Origin: Desulfovibrionaceae bacterium
GTDB taxonomy: Bacteria > Desulfobacterota > Desulfovibrionia > Desulfovibrionales > Desulfovibrionaceae
DNA length: 64,000 nt
NCBI GenBank assembly: GCA_031082225.1
Contig: JAVHLG010000014.1
Span: 1-64,000, forward strand
Direction of reading: 5' to 3'
Positions 26,354 to 35,144 of the stretch are shown piece after piece. Within the stretch, counting starts at the first letter, position 1. Each line of letters begins with the position of its first letter. The notes under the pieces were generated by a model. It was not told where the DNA came from, ran no database searches, and worked only from the letters and a program-made list of their open reading frames with translations. Made by a program: the position numbers and the translations under genes.

Positions 26354-27568
26354 ATGCAGCAGATCATCCTGATCCGCATCACCGGCGACGACAAGCCCGG
26401 GCTCACCGCCACCCTGGCCGGGCAACTGGCCCAGACCCGGGTGGACATCCTGGACATCGGACAGGCCGTCATCCACGACACCCTGTCGCTTGGCATCCTC
26501 ATCCGCATTCCCCGCGAATCCGAGTCCGCGCCCATCATCAAAGACCTTCTTTTCACCGCCCACGAACTCGGCGTCAACCTCACGTTCACGCCCATCCCCC
26601 CCAAGCGGTACGAAAAATGGGTCGCCGCCCAGGGCAAGGCCCGGCACATCGTGACCCTTCTGGCCCGGGCCATCACCGCCGAACAGGTGGCGGCCATAAG
26701 CCGGGTCATCGCTGAAAACGGCCTGAACATCGACGTCATCACCCGCCTCTCGGGCCGCGCCTCCTTAAGCGACACCGCCCCCCCGCGTCAGGCCTGCGTG
26801 GAATTTTCCGTGCGCGGCACGCCGACCGATCCGGCCCGCATCAAGGGCCAGTTCCTGGCCATCGCCGCCGAGCTTGGCGTGGACATCGCCTTCCAGGAGG
26901 ACGGGGCCTTCCGCCGCAACCGCCGCCTGGTGGCCTTCGACATGGACTCCACCCTGATCGCCGCCGAGGTCATCGACGAACTGGCCAAGGAGGCCGGGGT
27001 GGGCCACGAGGTGGCCGCCATCACCGAATCGGCCATGCGCGGGGAGATCGACTTCAAGCAGAGCCTGCGCAGGCGTCTGGCGCTCTTGCGCGACCTGCCC
27101 GCCGACACCCTTGAGGCCGTGGCCCGGCGCATCCCCATGACCGACGGGGCCGAACGGCTCATCAACAACCTCAAGCGCTTCGGCTACAAAATCGCCATCA
27201 TCTCCGGCGGGTTCACCTATTTCGGACGCCGTCTGCAGGACCGCCTGGGTATCGATTTCCTTTTCGCCAACGAACTCGAGATCGAAAACGGCCGCCTCAC
27301 CGGGAACGTGGTGGGCGATATCGTGGACGCCGCGAAAAAGGCGGAAATTTTAAGAGACATCGCGGCCCGCGAAGGGTTAAGCCTGCAACAGGTCATCGCC
27401 GTGGGCGACGGGGCCAACGACCTGCCCATGCTCAATCTGGCCGGGCTGGGCATCGCCTTCCACGCTAAGCCCGTGGTCAAGCAGGGGGCCAAGCAGGCCA
27501 TTTCCACCCTGGGTCTGGACAGCATCCTGTATCTTATCGGCATGCGCGACAGGGACACTGTCACGTAA
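26354..27568 (+). CDS. serB: Phosphoserine phosphatase SerB with N-terminal ACT domains
   Basis: 404 residues. Last step of serine synthesis: hydrolysis of phosphoserine to serine. Two ACT-type regulatory domains about 1-85 and 95-180 (ITGDDKPGLTATLAGQLAQT) precede a HAD domain with catalytic DMDST (Asp196, Asp198), ISGGFTYF and VGDGANDLPML. The double-ACT form matches larger SerB proteins in which serine binding feeds back on activity. No clear Shine-Dalgarno is present. phoU follows after 30 bp on the same strand. Confidence 0.95.
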   Translation: MQQIILIRITGDDKPGLTATLAGQLAQTRVDILDIGQAVIHDTLSLGILIRIPRESESAPIIKDLLFTAHELGVNLTFTPIPPKRYEKWVAAQGKARHIVTLLARAITAEQVAAISRVIAENGLNIDVITRLSGRASLSDTAPPRQACVEFSVRGTPTDPARIKGQFLAIAAELGVDIAFQEDGAFRRNRRLVAFDMDSTLIAAEVIDELAKEAGVGHEVAAITESAMRGEIDFKQSLRRRLALLRDLPADTLEAVARRIPMTDGAERLINNLKRFGYKIAIISGGFTYFGRRLQDRLGIDFLFANELEIENGRLTGNVVGDIVDAAKKAEILRDIAAREGLSLQQVIAVGDGANDLPMLNLAGLGIAFHAKPVVKQGAKQAISTLGLDSILYLIGMRDRDTVT

Positions 27569-27598
27569 ACGAAAGGCCCAAACCGCAAGGAGAATCTC

Positions 27599-28258
27599 GT
27601 GGAGACCGCGCTGCAACAAGAACTGACGACCCTGCGGGTCAACATCTTAAAAATGCTGCACATGGCCTCCGACGCCGTGCACATGGCCACCCAGGCCGTT
27701 TTCGACAACAACGCCGCCCTGGCCCGGCAGGTCATCGACGACGACCGCCACATCAACTCCCTGGAATGCCTCATCGACTCCGAAAGCCTGCGCATCCTGG
27801 CCCTGCACCAGCCCGTGGCCAAGGATCTGCGCTTTATCGTGGGCTGCATGCGCATGATCGTGAACATCGAACGCCTAGGCGACGAGGGGGCCAACATCGC
27901 CGAGCGGGTGCTCATCCTGCACGAACGGCCGCGCATGGAGATCAACCCGGCCCTGCGGCAGTTGTCCGAGATGGCGCTCGATTTGGTGCGCAAGACCATC
28001 ACGTCGTTTATGGAACTCGACGCCGAACTGGCCAAGGAAATTTTTGACCGCAACATGGACGCCATGAATTTGAACGTGCGCATCTTCAAGGACACCACGG
28101 ACTACATGATCCGCGAGTCGCGCACCGTGGAACGGGCCGTGCAGTATTCCTTCATCGCCCACAGCTTAAAGCGCATCTGCGACCAGTCGGCCAACATCGC
28201 CGAGAGCATCATCTTCATCAAGGAAGGCGAGAACTACAAGCACAAGTGCGGGCAATAA
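27599..28258 (+). CDS. phoU: PhoU-family phosphate signalling regulator
   Basis: 219 residues from a GTG start with a perfect AAGGAG. It contains two PhoU three-helix repeats: one with NSLECLIDSESLRILALHQP and VGCMRMIVNIERLGDEGANI, and a second with AHSLKRICDQSANIAESIIF. The conserved E/DxxxD metal-binding clusters are seen. PhoU restrains PhoR and the Pst transporter when phosphate is plentiful. No pst or phoBR genes are adjacent, so this is a detached copy. Two type A repeat elements follow its stop. Confidence 0.92.
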   Translation: METALQQELTTLRVNILKMLHMASDAVHMATQAVFDNNAALARQVIDDDRHINSLECLIDSESLRILALHQPVAKDLRFIVGCMRMIVNIERLGDEGANIAERVLILHERPRMEINPALRQLSEMALDLVRKTITSFMELDAELAKEIFDRNMDAMNLNVRIFKDTTDYMIRESRTVERAVQYSFIAHSLKRICDQSANIAESIIFIKEGENYKHKCGQ

Positions 28259-28280
28259 CGGAAAAAGCACAACCCGCCTT

Positions 28281-28401
28281 CTCGTGTGGTGTTCTACAAA
28301 TACGCGTATGTTTCATTGGGCTGGAAGCTCTGGGTTTATGAGGTCTTATGGCCGCCATTACTTCACTATAATGCGTACTTATTTGCGGAACATGATACTA
28401 G
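28281..28401 (+). repeat. Type A inverted-repeat element, copy 2a
   Basis: 121 bp from CTCG to CTAG. The left end CTCGTGTGGTGTTCTACAAA and the right end read on the minus strand, CTAGTATCATGTTCCGCAAA, are imperfect inverted repeats. The core is the most diverged of the four type A copies. Its last four bases are shared with the next element. It occupies the gap 28259-28612 after phoU. Confidence 0.7.
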
Positions 28402-28517
28402 CGTGCTGTTCCGCAATCAAGCATGTACTTCGTTTGGCCGAAAGCAGCGTTTTAAGCCATTGCTTGGTGGCCACGACCGCAAGATAATACCTGGCTATTT
28501 GCGGAACGCGACACGAG
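28398..28517 (+). repeat. Type A inverted-repeat element, copy 2b
   Basis: 120 bp from CTAG to CGAG, head-to-tail with copy 2a and sharing its CTAG. The core CGTTTGGCCGAAAGCAGCG and GCCATTGCTTGGTGGCCACG matches copies at 8926 and 50871. The right end is ATTTGCGGAACGCGACACGAG. Confidence 0.8.
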
Positions 28518-28612
28518 CCACCCGACTGTCGCCAGGATCGGCTTTCCGTACGTGCGACTCCAAAACCCGTGAACACCGGGCGAAAGATTTTTTCTCTCGC
28601 AGGGGCCATTGC

Positions 28613-29923
28613 ATGGCGTACAACATTGACTTTGATCTCATTGAAGCGTGCAATCTCTCTTGCGCCTGCTGCCTCCAGGGCATCAAAGGGAGCACGGGCA
28701 AATGCATATCGCTTTCGACCCTGAAGGATTGCCTACAGCATTTGATAACACACTTTGACGTTGAATATATCGCCCCCTTCAATTGGTCTGAGCCGACTCT
28801 CTCCCCGAACATCTTCGAATTCCTCGATCTGGCCGATTCCTTCTCCAACGTTCAGACGGCCTTTTCGTCAAACATGAATACCACGTTGAGCGACACACTC
28901 CTGGACCGTCTTGTCAGGACTGTTCAGTTTTTCATTCTTTCCGTGAGCGGCCTGGAACAGGACATCTACCAGCGGTACCACCGCAAGGGAAACATCCGCA
29001 ACGTCATCGCAAACATCGACAGATTGGTTCAGAAAGCAAAACTTGCAGAGCCCGGTCCACACCTGACTCTCACATACGGAATACACAGATACAATCTGGG
29101 AGAATTCCCCAAGCTGGTCAATTTTACCATCCAGAGGAACATCGATCTTGTTCCTTCGAGATATTATATCACGGATATGGAAGACGCACATGCCATACTG
29201 CGCGGAGAGAACATCCCAAAGGAACGATATGAGCTTCTTTACGAGACGCTTGATGATGCCCGTTCAGACATATGCAGTCACCTGACGCCGCATAAATGCT
29301 TCCTGATGAGTCGGAATCTCGTTTTTGACACCAATGGGCACCTTATGCTCTGCTGCGGAACACGGATTTCTACCGGTCGCAGCGTACTCGACATCATAAA
29401 TGAGCAGGATCTGCTCGAAGCCCGGCTTGGAAATACCTTTTGCCAGGAATGCTTCAGGCTTGGCCTTCCAGGATATTATACCTTCACCACCGCCAGGCAA
29501 GAAAAGCTTCTTGGCGATTTGTACAATTATTCCCCTGAAAATGCGGAGGCCTGCACCGAAAGCGCATGGTTCCATACCCAGACGGCGACCGTCCACGTAG
29601 CCCGGGAAGATTTCGACTCTGCGGAGTCCGCGCTCGAAAGGGCCGTTCATCTTGATCCGGGATCGGCCCCGCTGCGCTGTCGGCTCGCGAACATCCATGC
29701 CAGACGAAAGAACCCGACAGCAGCCATCTTAGCCGTTCGCGAGGCGATTGATCGCGACGACGACAACCCAGGGTACCATCATTTTCTTGGGGTGTTGCTC
29801 ATGCGCACGGGCGACCTTGACGGGGCCGAACACGCCCTGCACAGGGCTCTTTCCCTGCACCCCGGCCATGCCCCTTCGGGAAACGCCCTGCGCGCCCTGC
29901 ATGCCCTGCGCGCCAAGGCGTAG
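28613..29923 (+). CDS. Radical SAM protein with C-terminal TPR region
   Basis: 436 residues, starting MAYNIDFDLIEACNLSC after AGGGG. The cluster-binding motif CxxxCxxC (Cys13, Cys17, Cys20) is at the very N-terminus of a radical SAM barrel. A SPASM/Twitch-like cysteine set follows (HKCFLMS, MLCCGT, FCQECFRLGL). The last 115 residues form about three TPR units. The frame extends upstream through the repeats, but that part is not coding. GC content is visibly lower than in its neighbours in the first two-thirds, which suggests transfer. It could modify a peptide or another macromolecule; no precursor peptide gene is obvious next to it. Confidence 0.8.
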   Translation: MAYNIDFDLIEACNLSCACCLQGIKGSTGKCISLSTLKDCLQHLITHFDVEYIAPFNWSEPTLSPNIFEFLDLADSFSNVQTAFSSNMNTTLSDTLLDRLVRTVQFFILSVSGLEQDIYQRYHRKGNIRNVIANIDRLVQKAKLAEPGPHLTLTYGIHRYNLGEFPKLVNFTIQRNIDLVPSRYYITDMEDAHAILRGENIPKERYELLYETLDDARSDICSHLTPHKCFLMSRNLVFDTNGHLMLCCGTRISTGRSVLDIINEQDLLEARLGNTFCQECFRLGLPGYYTFTTARQEKLLGDLYNYSPENAEACTESAWFHTQTATVHVAREDFDSAESALERAVHLDPGSAPLRCRLANIHARRKNPTAAILAVREAIDRDDDNPGYHHFLGVLLMRTGDLDGAEHALHRALSLHPGHAPSGNALRALHALRAKA

Positions 29924-30160
29924 CCCTCCCCCCCCGTAGCCGCTCCCGGGCGGCCCGCTCATGTCCCCTGCCGCGCCATGTCGGGCGTTTCGGGTCACAA
30001 CGGCGTCATTGCGTTTCGCCGACGACCGCCTCCCCTGGCCCCTTCCCCCGGTCGCTGCGACCACCTCACACCGGTCAGCAAGACGCCGCCCCGTCGCAAC
30101 TCGCCCCACAGGCCGCCCATGCGGACTCGCGGCGGTTTCCGGTCGCAGGGCCGCCCCTGT

Positions 30161-31171
30161 TCAGGGCTTGCGGTTTCTCTGATAGCGGTTGACGGCGTTG
30201 ATGTGGTCGTTCAGGTTTCTGCTGAACTGGTGGGTGCCGTCGCCCATGGACACGAAATAATAGTAGTTATGGATCTCCGGCGCGGTCACGGCCAGAAGCG
30301 AGGCCAGCCCCGGGGAACAGATGGGGCCCGGGGGCAGCCCCGGGCGCTGGTAGGTGTTGTAGGGGTTTTTCGGGTCGTCCAGATGCACCCGGCGCAGGTT
30401 GCCGTCAAAGGTCTCGCCCAGGCCGTAGATCACCGTGGGATCGGTCTGGAGCAGCATGTTTTTGGCCAGCCGGTTGAGGAACACCCCGGCCACCCGGGCC
30501 CGCTCGGCAGGCGCGCCCGTCTCCTTCTCCACGATGGAGGCCAGGGTCACGGCCCGGAACAGATCCCCGCCTGCAAGCGGTTTTCCCGGCCAGACGTTTT
30601 GGATCTGCCGCCGGAACTCCTTGAGCATGGCCTCCACCACGTAGGCCGCGTCCGTGTCCGGACGACGCGCAAACAGGTAGGTCTCGGGGAAGAGGAATCC
30701 CTCGGCCGTGTCCGCCGGGATGTCGTATTTTTGAAGAAGCTCCTTGTCCCTGGCGGCCCGAAGGAAACTCTCGGCCGTGCCGAAACCCGAGTCCTCCACC
30801 ACCCTGGCGATCTGGCGCATGGTCAGGCCCTCGGCCACGGCCAGTTTGCGCTGGATGCCCGCCGAGGTGGTCAGTTCCTCCAGAACGCGGCCCGGGGTCC
30901 AGCCCGTGGACAAGGCGAACTCCCCGGCCTTCACCTTGCCGCCAAGGTCCGTATATTTGGCGTAAAGCCGAAAGAGCAGGGCGTCGGCCACGACCCCCTG
31001 CTCCGCCAGCCGGTCCGCCACGTCGCCGAAGCGCTGCCCGGGCTCGATGACGAACACCACCTCGCGGCCCGGATCTTCGGGCGGCACGGTCAGAAAGGTC
31101 CAGGCGTGGTAGCCGGCCGCTCCGGCCGCCGCCAGGACGGCCAACAACACGGTCAGGATCACGTAGCGCAT
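30161..31171 (-). CDS. mltG: Endolytic murein transglycosylase MltG
   Basis: 336 residues. An N-terminal membrane helix (VILTVLLAVLAAAGAAGYHA) is followed by a LysM-like region (FVIEPGQRFGDVADRLAEQG) and the YceG domain with ASIVEKETG (catalytic Glu), LLQTDPTVIYGLG and NPYNTYQRPGLPPGPICSPG. It cuts nascent glycan strands and ends their growth. Its start overlaps the ruvX stop by 13 bp, so the two are translationally coupled; this ruvX-mltG pairing recurs in related bacteria. Confidence 0.95.
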   Translation of the reverse strand: MRYVILTVLLAVLAAAGAAGYHAWTFLTVPPEDPGREVVFVIEPGQRFGDVADRLAEQGVVADALLFRLYAKYTDLGGKVKAGEFALSTGWTPGRVLEELTTSAGIQRKLAVAEGLTMRQIARVVEDSGFGTAESFLRAARDKELLQKYDIPADTAEGFLFPETYLFARRPDTDAAYVVEAMLKEFRRQIQNVWPGKPLAGGDLFRAVTLASIVEKETGAPAERARVAGVFLNRLAKNMLLQTDPTVIYGLGETFDGNLRRVHLDDPKNPYNTYQRPGLPPGPICSPGLASLLAVTAPEIHNYYYFVSMGDGTHQFSRNLNDHINAVNRYQRNRKP

Positions 31172-31605
31172 GGGTCACCGGTTCCCGGCCGCAGGGCCGT
31201 CAGATAGGTGTTGAGAATGTGGACCGCCGCCTGGGCGTCCAGGGCCTGCCGCAGACGCCTGCCCGAAAGTCCGGCGGCGCGCAAGTCGCCTGTGGCCTGG
31301 GCCGAGGACAGGGTCTCGTCCGCGAAGACGATGGGCAGGGGCGTGCGCCGGGCCAGGCTTTTGGCGAAGTTCTCGATCTGGCGCACGGTCTCGGCCTCCC
31401 GGCCGGGAACGCCGTCCATGGGTTCGGGCCTGCCGATGACGATCCGCTCCACGCCCTCGGCCGCAATGACGGCCGAAAGTTCGTCGAAAAGGGCCGCCCG
31501 GGTGGTGCGCGTGATGACCCCGCGCGGGAAGGCCATGCGCCCGTCCGGGTCGGTGACGGCCAGTCCCACGCGGGCCAGCCCGAAGTCGATGCCCAGGATC
31601 TTCAT
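31159..31605 (-). CDS. ruvX: RuvX/YqgF Holliday-junction resolvase-like nuclease
   Basis: 148 residues, starting MKILGIDFGLARVGLAV (RNase H-like fold, first Asp in GIDFG). IVIGRPEPMDG, FADETLSSAQA and the C-terminal LDAQAAVHILNTYL complete the YqgF signature. YqgF processes the 5-prime end of pre-16S rRNA and is also annotated as a Holliday-junction resolvase. The ribosome site is weak. Confidence 0.93.
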   Translation of the reverse strand: MKILGIDFGLARVGLAVTDPDGRMAFPRGVITRTTRAALFDELSAVIAAEGVERIVIGRPEPMDGVPGREAETVRQIENFAKSLARRTPLPIVFADETLSSAQATGDLRAAGLSGRRLRQALDAQAAVHILNTYLTALRPGTGDPCAT

Positions 31606-31828
31606 GGAATGCGCCGGGGACGTGGGATGCCGGGGCGCGACAACCGCCCCGCTGGCTCCGTTTCCCGTTTTTTGTGGTGTGCATATCCGGCTTTGCCCCG
31701 GGCGAAAAGCAAAAAACCCACCCGGCCGGAGGCGGCGGATGACCAGGACTGCGGCCGGGCCGTTCGGCCTGGTCATGCCGCCAGCCGACCGCGCCCGTCC
31801 GGCAAAGGGCTGGACAGAAACGATCTGG

Positions 31829-33394
31829 TCAGACAGCCGATTCCCGCGCCCGTCCCCGCTCCAGCCGCAGCACCCGGCCGATGCCGGGCAGGATGTCCCG
31901 CACCCGGTGGGTGACCAGGATCACGGCCGCGCCCCGGACCATGATCCCCTGTACGGCGGAGGCGGCCGCGTCCCGGGCGGCGGCGTCCAGGCTGGAAAAC
32001 GGCTCGTCCAAAATGAGCAACCGGGGAATGTGGACCACGGCCCGGGCCAGAAACGCCAGCCGCCGCTGCCCCGTGGACAGGCTGGCCAGGGGGCGCGAGG
32101 CCAGTTCGGCCAGGCCGAACCCGGCCAGGGTGGTCCGGACGGCCTCGGCCTGGGCCTGCGATGGCGTGAAAAAAAGCCCCACCCCGGCGAAAAAGCCGCT
32201 GGCCACCACGTCACAGACCGGCGCGTGCGGCGGATAGGCCGACTCCAGGTCGGCGGACACGTGGCCCACCCGGGCCTTGATGTCGCGCAGATCGGTTCCC
32301 GCCAGTTTCACCAGTCCCGGGCGACGGATGGTCCCTCCCAGGGCCGGATGGATCTCGCCCAGGATCAGGCGCAAAAGCGTGGTCTTGCCCGCGCCGTTTG
32401 GGCCGAGCACGGCCCAGCCCTCCCCGGGCATGACCCGCCAGGACACGTCCGCGAGCACCCGCCTCCCGGCATACAAAACGTCGGCGGCTTCGATCTCGAA
32501 AAGCGGCGGCTCCCCATCTGGTCGGGCAGGTCCGGCTGGCGCTGCGGACGCGGCGGACGCGACCCCAGGCCTCGGCCCGTCGCCCGCCATCCCGAAAACG
32601 GGCATGTCCGACAGCGCGCCGCAGGCCACAATGCGCCCCTGTTCGAGGACCACGGCCCGGGTCACGCCAGGCGGAACATCCTCGGCCCGGTGGGCCGTGG
32701 CCAACAGGGCCGCCCCCGAGGCGGCGGCCGCCGTCATGGCCCAAAGCACCCGGGCCCGGTTGTCCGCGTCCAGGCCGTCCACAACCTCGTCCAGGAGCAG
32801 CAGCAGGGGCCACGGGGCCAAGGCCCGGGCCACCAGCGCCGCCCGAAGCCGCCCCTCGGACAGGGCGGCCATGGGGGCATCCTCCAGGTCCGCCAGCCCC
32901 ACCTGTCCGATCACCTCCCTGGCCCGGCGGCGCTCTTTTTGCGTCGTCGCCTGATGCAGCAGGCGGGTGTCGAAAAATCCGGCGCACACGGCATCAAAAA
33001 CCGTGACCGTCCCTTCGAACCCGCGCCAGAAATCCCAGTCCGGGCGGCTGACCGATCCGAAACGCTGGCGCAGCCCGAGCGGCGAGGACTGGTCGCGGCC
33101 GTCGGCCACATAGCGGCGCTGACCCGTGCCGTCCCGGTCCGGCGGGATGTCGCCGCGCACCAGGCGCAAAAAGGTGGTCTTGCCTGCCCCGTTTGGCCCC
33201 AGGACCGCCCAGCCCTGCCCGGGAAAAAGGCGAAAGGACACGGCATCAAGGATGCGGAGGCCGCCGAGACTGACGCTGGCCCGGTCAAGGGCGACCAAGG
33301 GATCGGCGCCGGGCCTGGGAACCGAAGACGCAGAGGGGGGACATGATTGGGGCATGGTGGAAGAACCGGCTCTCGCTGCATGCTTCCTGGTCAT
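31829..33394 (-). CDS. Double ABC ATPase, ModF-like
   Basis: 521 residues with two complete ABC modules. The first has Walker A GPNGAGKTT near residue 68, a diverged signature LSEGRLRAAL and LLLLDEVVDGLDADN. The second has GPNGAGKTT again, signature LSTGQRRLAFLARAV and LLILDEPFSSLDAAA. No membrane segments. The pattern resembles ModF/PhrA of molybdate loci or other soluble tandem ATPases. The ATG overlaps the ParE stop as ATGA, indicating translational coupling; a second ATG at 33355 is possible. An ABC protein coupled to a toxin-antitoxin pair is unusual. Confidence 0.85.
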   Translation of the reverse strand: MTRKHAARAGSSTMPQSCPPSASSVPRPGADPLVALDRASVSLGGLRILDAVSFRLFPGQGWAVLGPNGAGKTTFLRLVRGDIPPDRDGTGQRRYVADGRDQSSPLGLRQRFGSVSRPDWDFWRGFEGTVTVFDAVCAGFFDTRLLHQATTQKERRRAREVIGQVGLADLEDAPMAALSEGRLRAALVARALAPWPLLLLLDEVVDGLDADNRARVLWAMTAAAASGAALLATAHRAEDVPPGVTRAVVLEQGRIVACGALSDMPVFGMAGDGPRPGVASAASAAPAGPARPDGEPPLFEIEAADVLYAGRRVLADVSWRVMPGEGWAVLGPNGAGKTTLLRLILGEIHPALGGTIRRPGLVKLAGTDLRDIKARVGHVSADLESAYPPHAPVCDVVASGFFAGVGLFFTPSQAQAEAVRTTLAGFGLAELASRPLASLSTGQRRLAFLARAVVHIPRLLILDEPFSSLDAAARDAAASAVQGIMVRGAAVILVTHRVRDILPGIGRVLRLERGRARESAV

Positions 33395-33687
33395 TGCAGG
33401 GCGGCGGCCAGATCGCGCGCGCCGTGCAGCACCCGGACAACCTCGACGCCGTCCGGTATCTCGCGATACAGGACGAGGTAACTCCCGACGACAAAATAGC
33501 GCAGGCCCGGGGCGATGTCTTCCCGTGCAGGTCCAAGCCTGGCGTTTCCGGCGAGGAGACGAAACGCGTCCTCGATGGATTGCAGGACTCGCGTTGCGGC
33601 CTGCTGATCCTCATCCGCAATATACAGCCATATTCCGATCAGATCCTCTTCAGCGGCCCGAAGCAGCGTGCATTCCGCCATGGCCAC
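33391..33687 (-). CDS. parE: ParE/RelE-family toxin
   Basis: 98 residues. The fold pattern matches the ParE/RelE superfamily: LLRAAEEDLIGIWLYIADED at the start, ARLGPAREDIAPGLRYFVVG, then YLVLYREIPDGVEVVRVLHG and the terminal DLAAAL. ParE toxins poison DNA gyrase. It follows the antitoxin gene by 3 bp, and its stop overlaps the start of the ABC ATPase gene. Confidence 0.88.
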   Translation of the reverse strand: MAMAECTLLRAAEEDLIGIWLYIADEDQQAATRVLQSIEDAFRLLAGNARLGPAREDIAPGLRYFVVGSYLVLYREIPDGVEVVRVLHGARDLAAALQ

Positions 33688-33690
33688 GCC

Positions 33691-33972
33691 TTACGGCACG
33701 TCACGCCGGGCATCGGAAAAACGCCGCCATGCCTCTTCCCGGATCGCATCCATGCCGGAAAAGCGTCCCGGCCCGCTGCCAAGCCCTTCCGTCCACAGGC
33801 GGCGCAGCTCTTCCATTTGCTGCCGCTGCATGGCCCGCTTGTGCTTCCAATCGCGCAGAGCGTCGCGGATGACCTCGCTGCTCGATGCATAGTCGCCGTT
33901 TTCAACGGCCTGACGCACCAGGGCCGCCAAGTCCGGCGTCAAGGCGATACTGATTTTTTCCACCGCGGGCAT
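33691..33972 (-). CDS. parD: ParD-family antitoxin
   Basis: 93 residues. The N-terminal ribbon-helix-helix domain (EKISIALTPDLAALVRQAVE, YASSSEVIRDALRDW) binds DNA; the C-terminal helix (RRLWTEGLGSGPGRFSGMD) is the usual toxin-binding part. Start ATG follows GGGGGAG. Antitoxin first, toxin second, is the standard order. A partial inverted repeat upstream could be its own operator. Confidence 0.9.
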   Translation of the reverse strand: MPAVEKISIALTPDLAALVRQAVENGDYASSSEVIRDALRDWKHKRAMQRQQMEELRRLWTEGLGSGPGRFSGMDAIREEAWRRFSDARRDVP

Positions 33973-33986
33973 GGGCTCCCCCTTTC

Positions 33987-34009
33987 ACGGTATGACTCAT
34001 TCCTACCAT
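33987..34009. promoter_or_regulatory. Putative ParD operator
   Basis: An imperfect inverted repeat, with ends ACGGTA and TACCAT around ATGACTCATTCC, 15 bp before the antitoxin start. ParD-type RHH proteins bind such sites to repress their own operon. Confidence 0.45.
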
Positions 34010-34057
34010 ATCGCCCGGCCCGATTCATGGCAAGCCCCACTGCCGGGCGCACAAGCC

Positions 34058-34086
34058 AAAAAAAGGGCCTCCCGGAAGGAAGACCC
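34058..34086 (-). terminator. Intrinsic terminator of dapA
   Basis: On the minus strand GGGTCTTCC-TTCC-GGGAGGCCC pairs over 9 positions (with G-U pairs) and is followed by seven T. It lies 30 bp after the dapA stop. Confidence 0.8.
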
Positions 34087-34115
34087 TTTGGGGTGTCGTG
34101 TTCGGCCGCGTCCTA

Positions 34116-34994
34116 TCAGACAAGCCCGGCGGCGGCCAGGATGGCCCGCAGCTTGTCCTGGTTGGCCGGGAGCATCTCCACCATGGGCAGCCGCGTCTCG
34201 AAGTCGAGTCTGCCCATCCAGTCCAGGGCCGTCTTGGCCGGGACCGGGTTGGTCTCCAGGAACATGCCCCGGCACAGGGGGGCCATGCCATAGTGCAGCT
34301 CCCTGGCCTTGGCCAGGTCGCCCGCGAAAAAGGCGGTGCACATCCCGGCCATCATCCCGGGCACGATGTTGGAGACCACGGAGATGACCCCCACCCCGCC
34401 CACGGCCAGGGTGGGCAGCACCGTGAAGTCGTCGCCCGAGAGCACGGCGAAGTCCGGGCCGCAATATTCGACGATGTCCGAGATCTGGGTCAGGTTGCCC
34501 GTGGCCTCCTTGACGCCGACCACCTGGGGCACGCGCTTTTTGATCTTCACCAGGGTCTCGGGCAGGACATTGACCGAGGTCCGTCCGGGTACGTTGTAGA
34601 CCACAAAGGGCAACGCCACCTCGGCGGCGATGGCCGCGAAATGCTCCACCAGCCCGTGCTGGGTGGGCTTGTTGTAATAGGGGGTGATGAGCAGCGCGCC
34701 GTCGGCCCCGGCCTCCTTGGCCTCCCGGGTCAGGTCCACGGCCTCCCGGGTGTTGTTGGAGCCGGCCCCGGCCAAAACCGGAACGCGGCTATTGACCTGC
34801 TCGACGCAGATGCGGATGACCCGTTTATGCTCGGCATGGGACAGGGTGGCGGACTCGCCGGTGGTGCCGCAGGGCACCAGTCCGTGAATTCCTTGCTCGA
34901 TCTGCCATTCGATGAGGGCGCGGTAGCGGTCCTCGTCAACCTCGCCGCCGGAAAAAGGCGTCACCAAGGCGGTAAAGGCTCCCCGAAACTCCAT
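34116..34994 (-). CDS. dapA: 4-hydroxy-tetrahydrodipicolinate synthase
   Basis: 292 residues, starting MEFRGAFTALVTPF after GGAGGA. It condenses pyruvate with aspartate semialdehyde in lysine and diaminopimelate synthesis. The Schiff-base lysine is Lys162 (VVGVKEATGNL), the catalytic tyrosine is in FVVYNVPGRTS, and GTTGES is the substrate loop. Length is normal. It is a single gene ending in an intrinsic terminator. The upstream frame extension is not coding. Confidence 0.97.
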   Translation of the reverse strand: MEFRGAFTALVTPFSGGEVDEDRYRALIEWQIEQGIHGLVPCGTTGESATLSHAEHKRVIRICVEQVNSRVPVLAGAGSNNTREAVDLTREAKEAGADGALLITPYYNKPTQHGLVEHFAAIAAEVALPFVVYNVPGRTSVNVLPETLVKIKKRVPQVVGVKEATGNLTQISDIVEYCGPDFAVLSGDDFTVLPTLAVGGVGVISVVSNIVPGMMAGMCTAFFAGDLAKARELHYGMAPLCRGMFLETNPVPAKTALDWMGRLDFETRLPMVEMLPANQDKLRAILAAAGLV

Positions 34995-35144
34995 GACTGT
35001 CCTCCTTGCCGAAAAAAGTGGGTCCGTCCCATTGTCTAGCCCGTTTCCCGGAAAACGGCAAGGCGCAGCACGGCTTCCAGGCGCGCCACGCCGCCCCTGG
35101 GCATGGCCCGGGTGATCGGTCAATCTTTACGCCGCGACATCCTG

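Noticed and set aside
28286-28612. Upstream extension of the radical SAM gene
   Set aside because: It runs through two non-coding repeat elements. The CxxxCxxC-containing domain starts directly at the later ATG with its own ribosome site.
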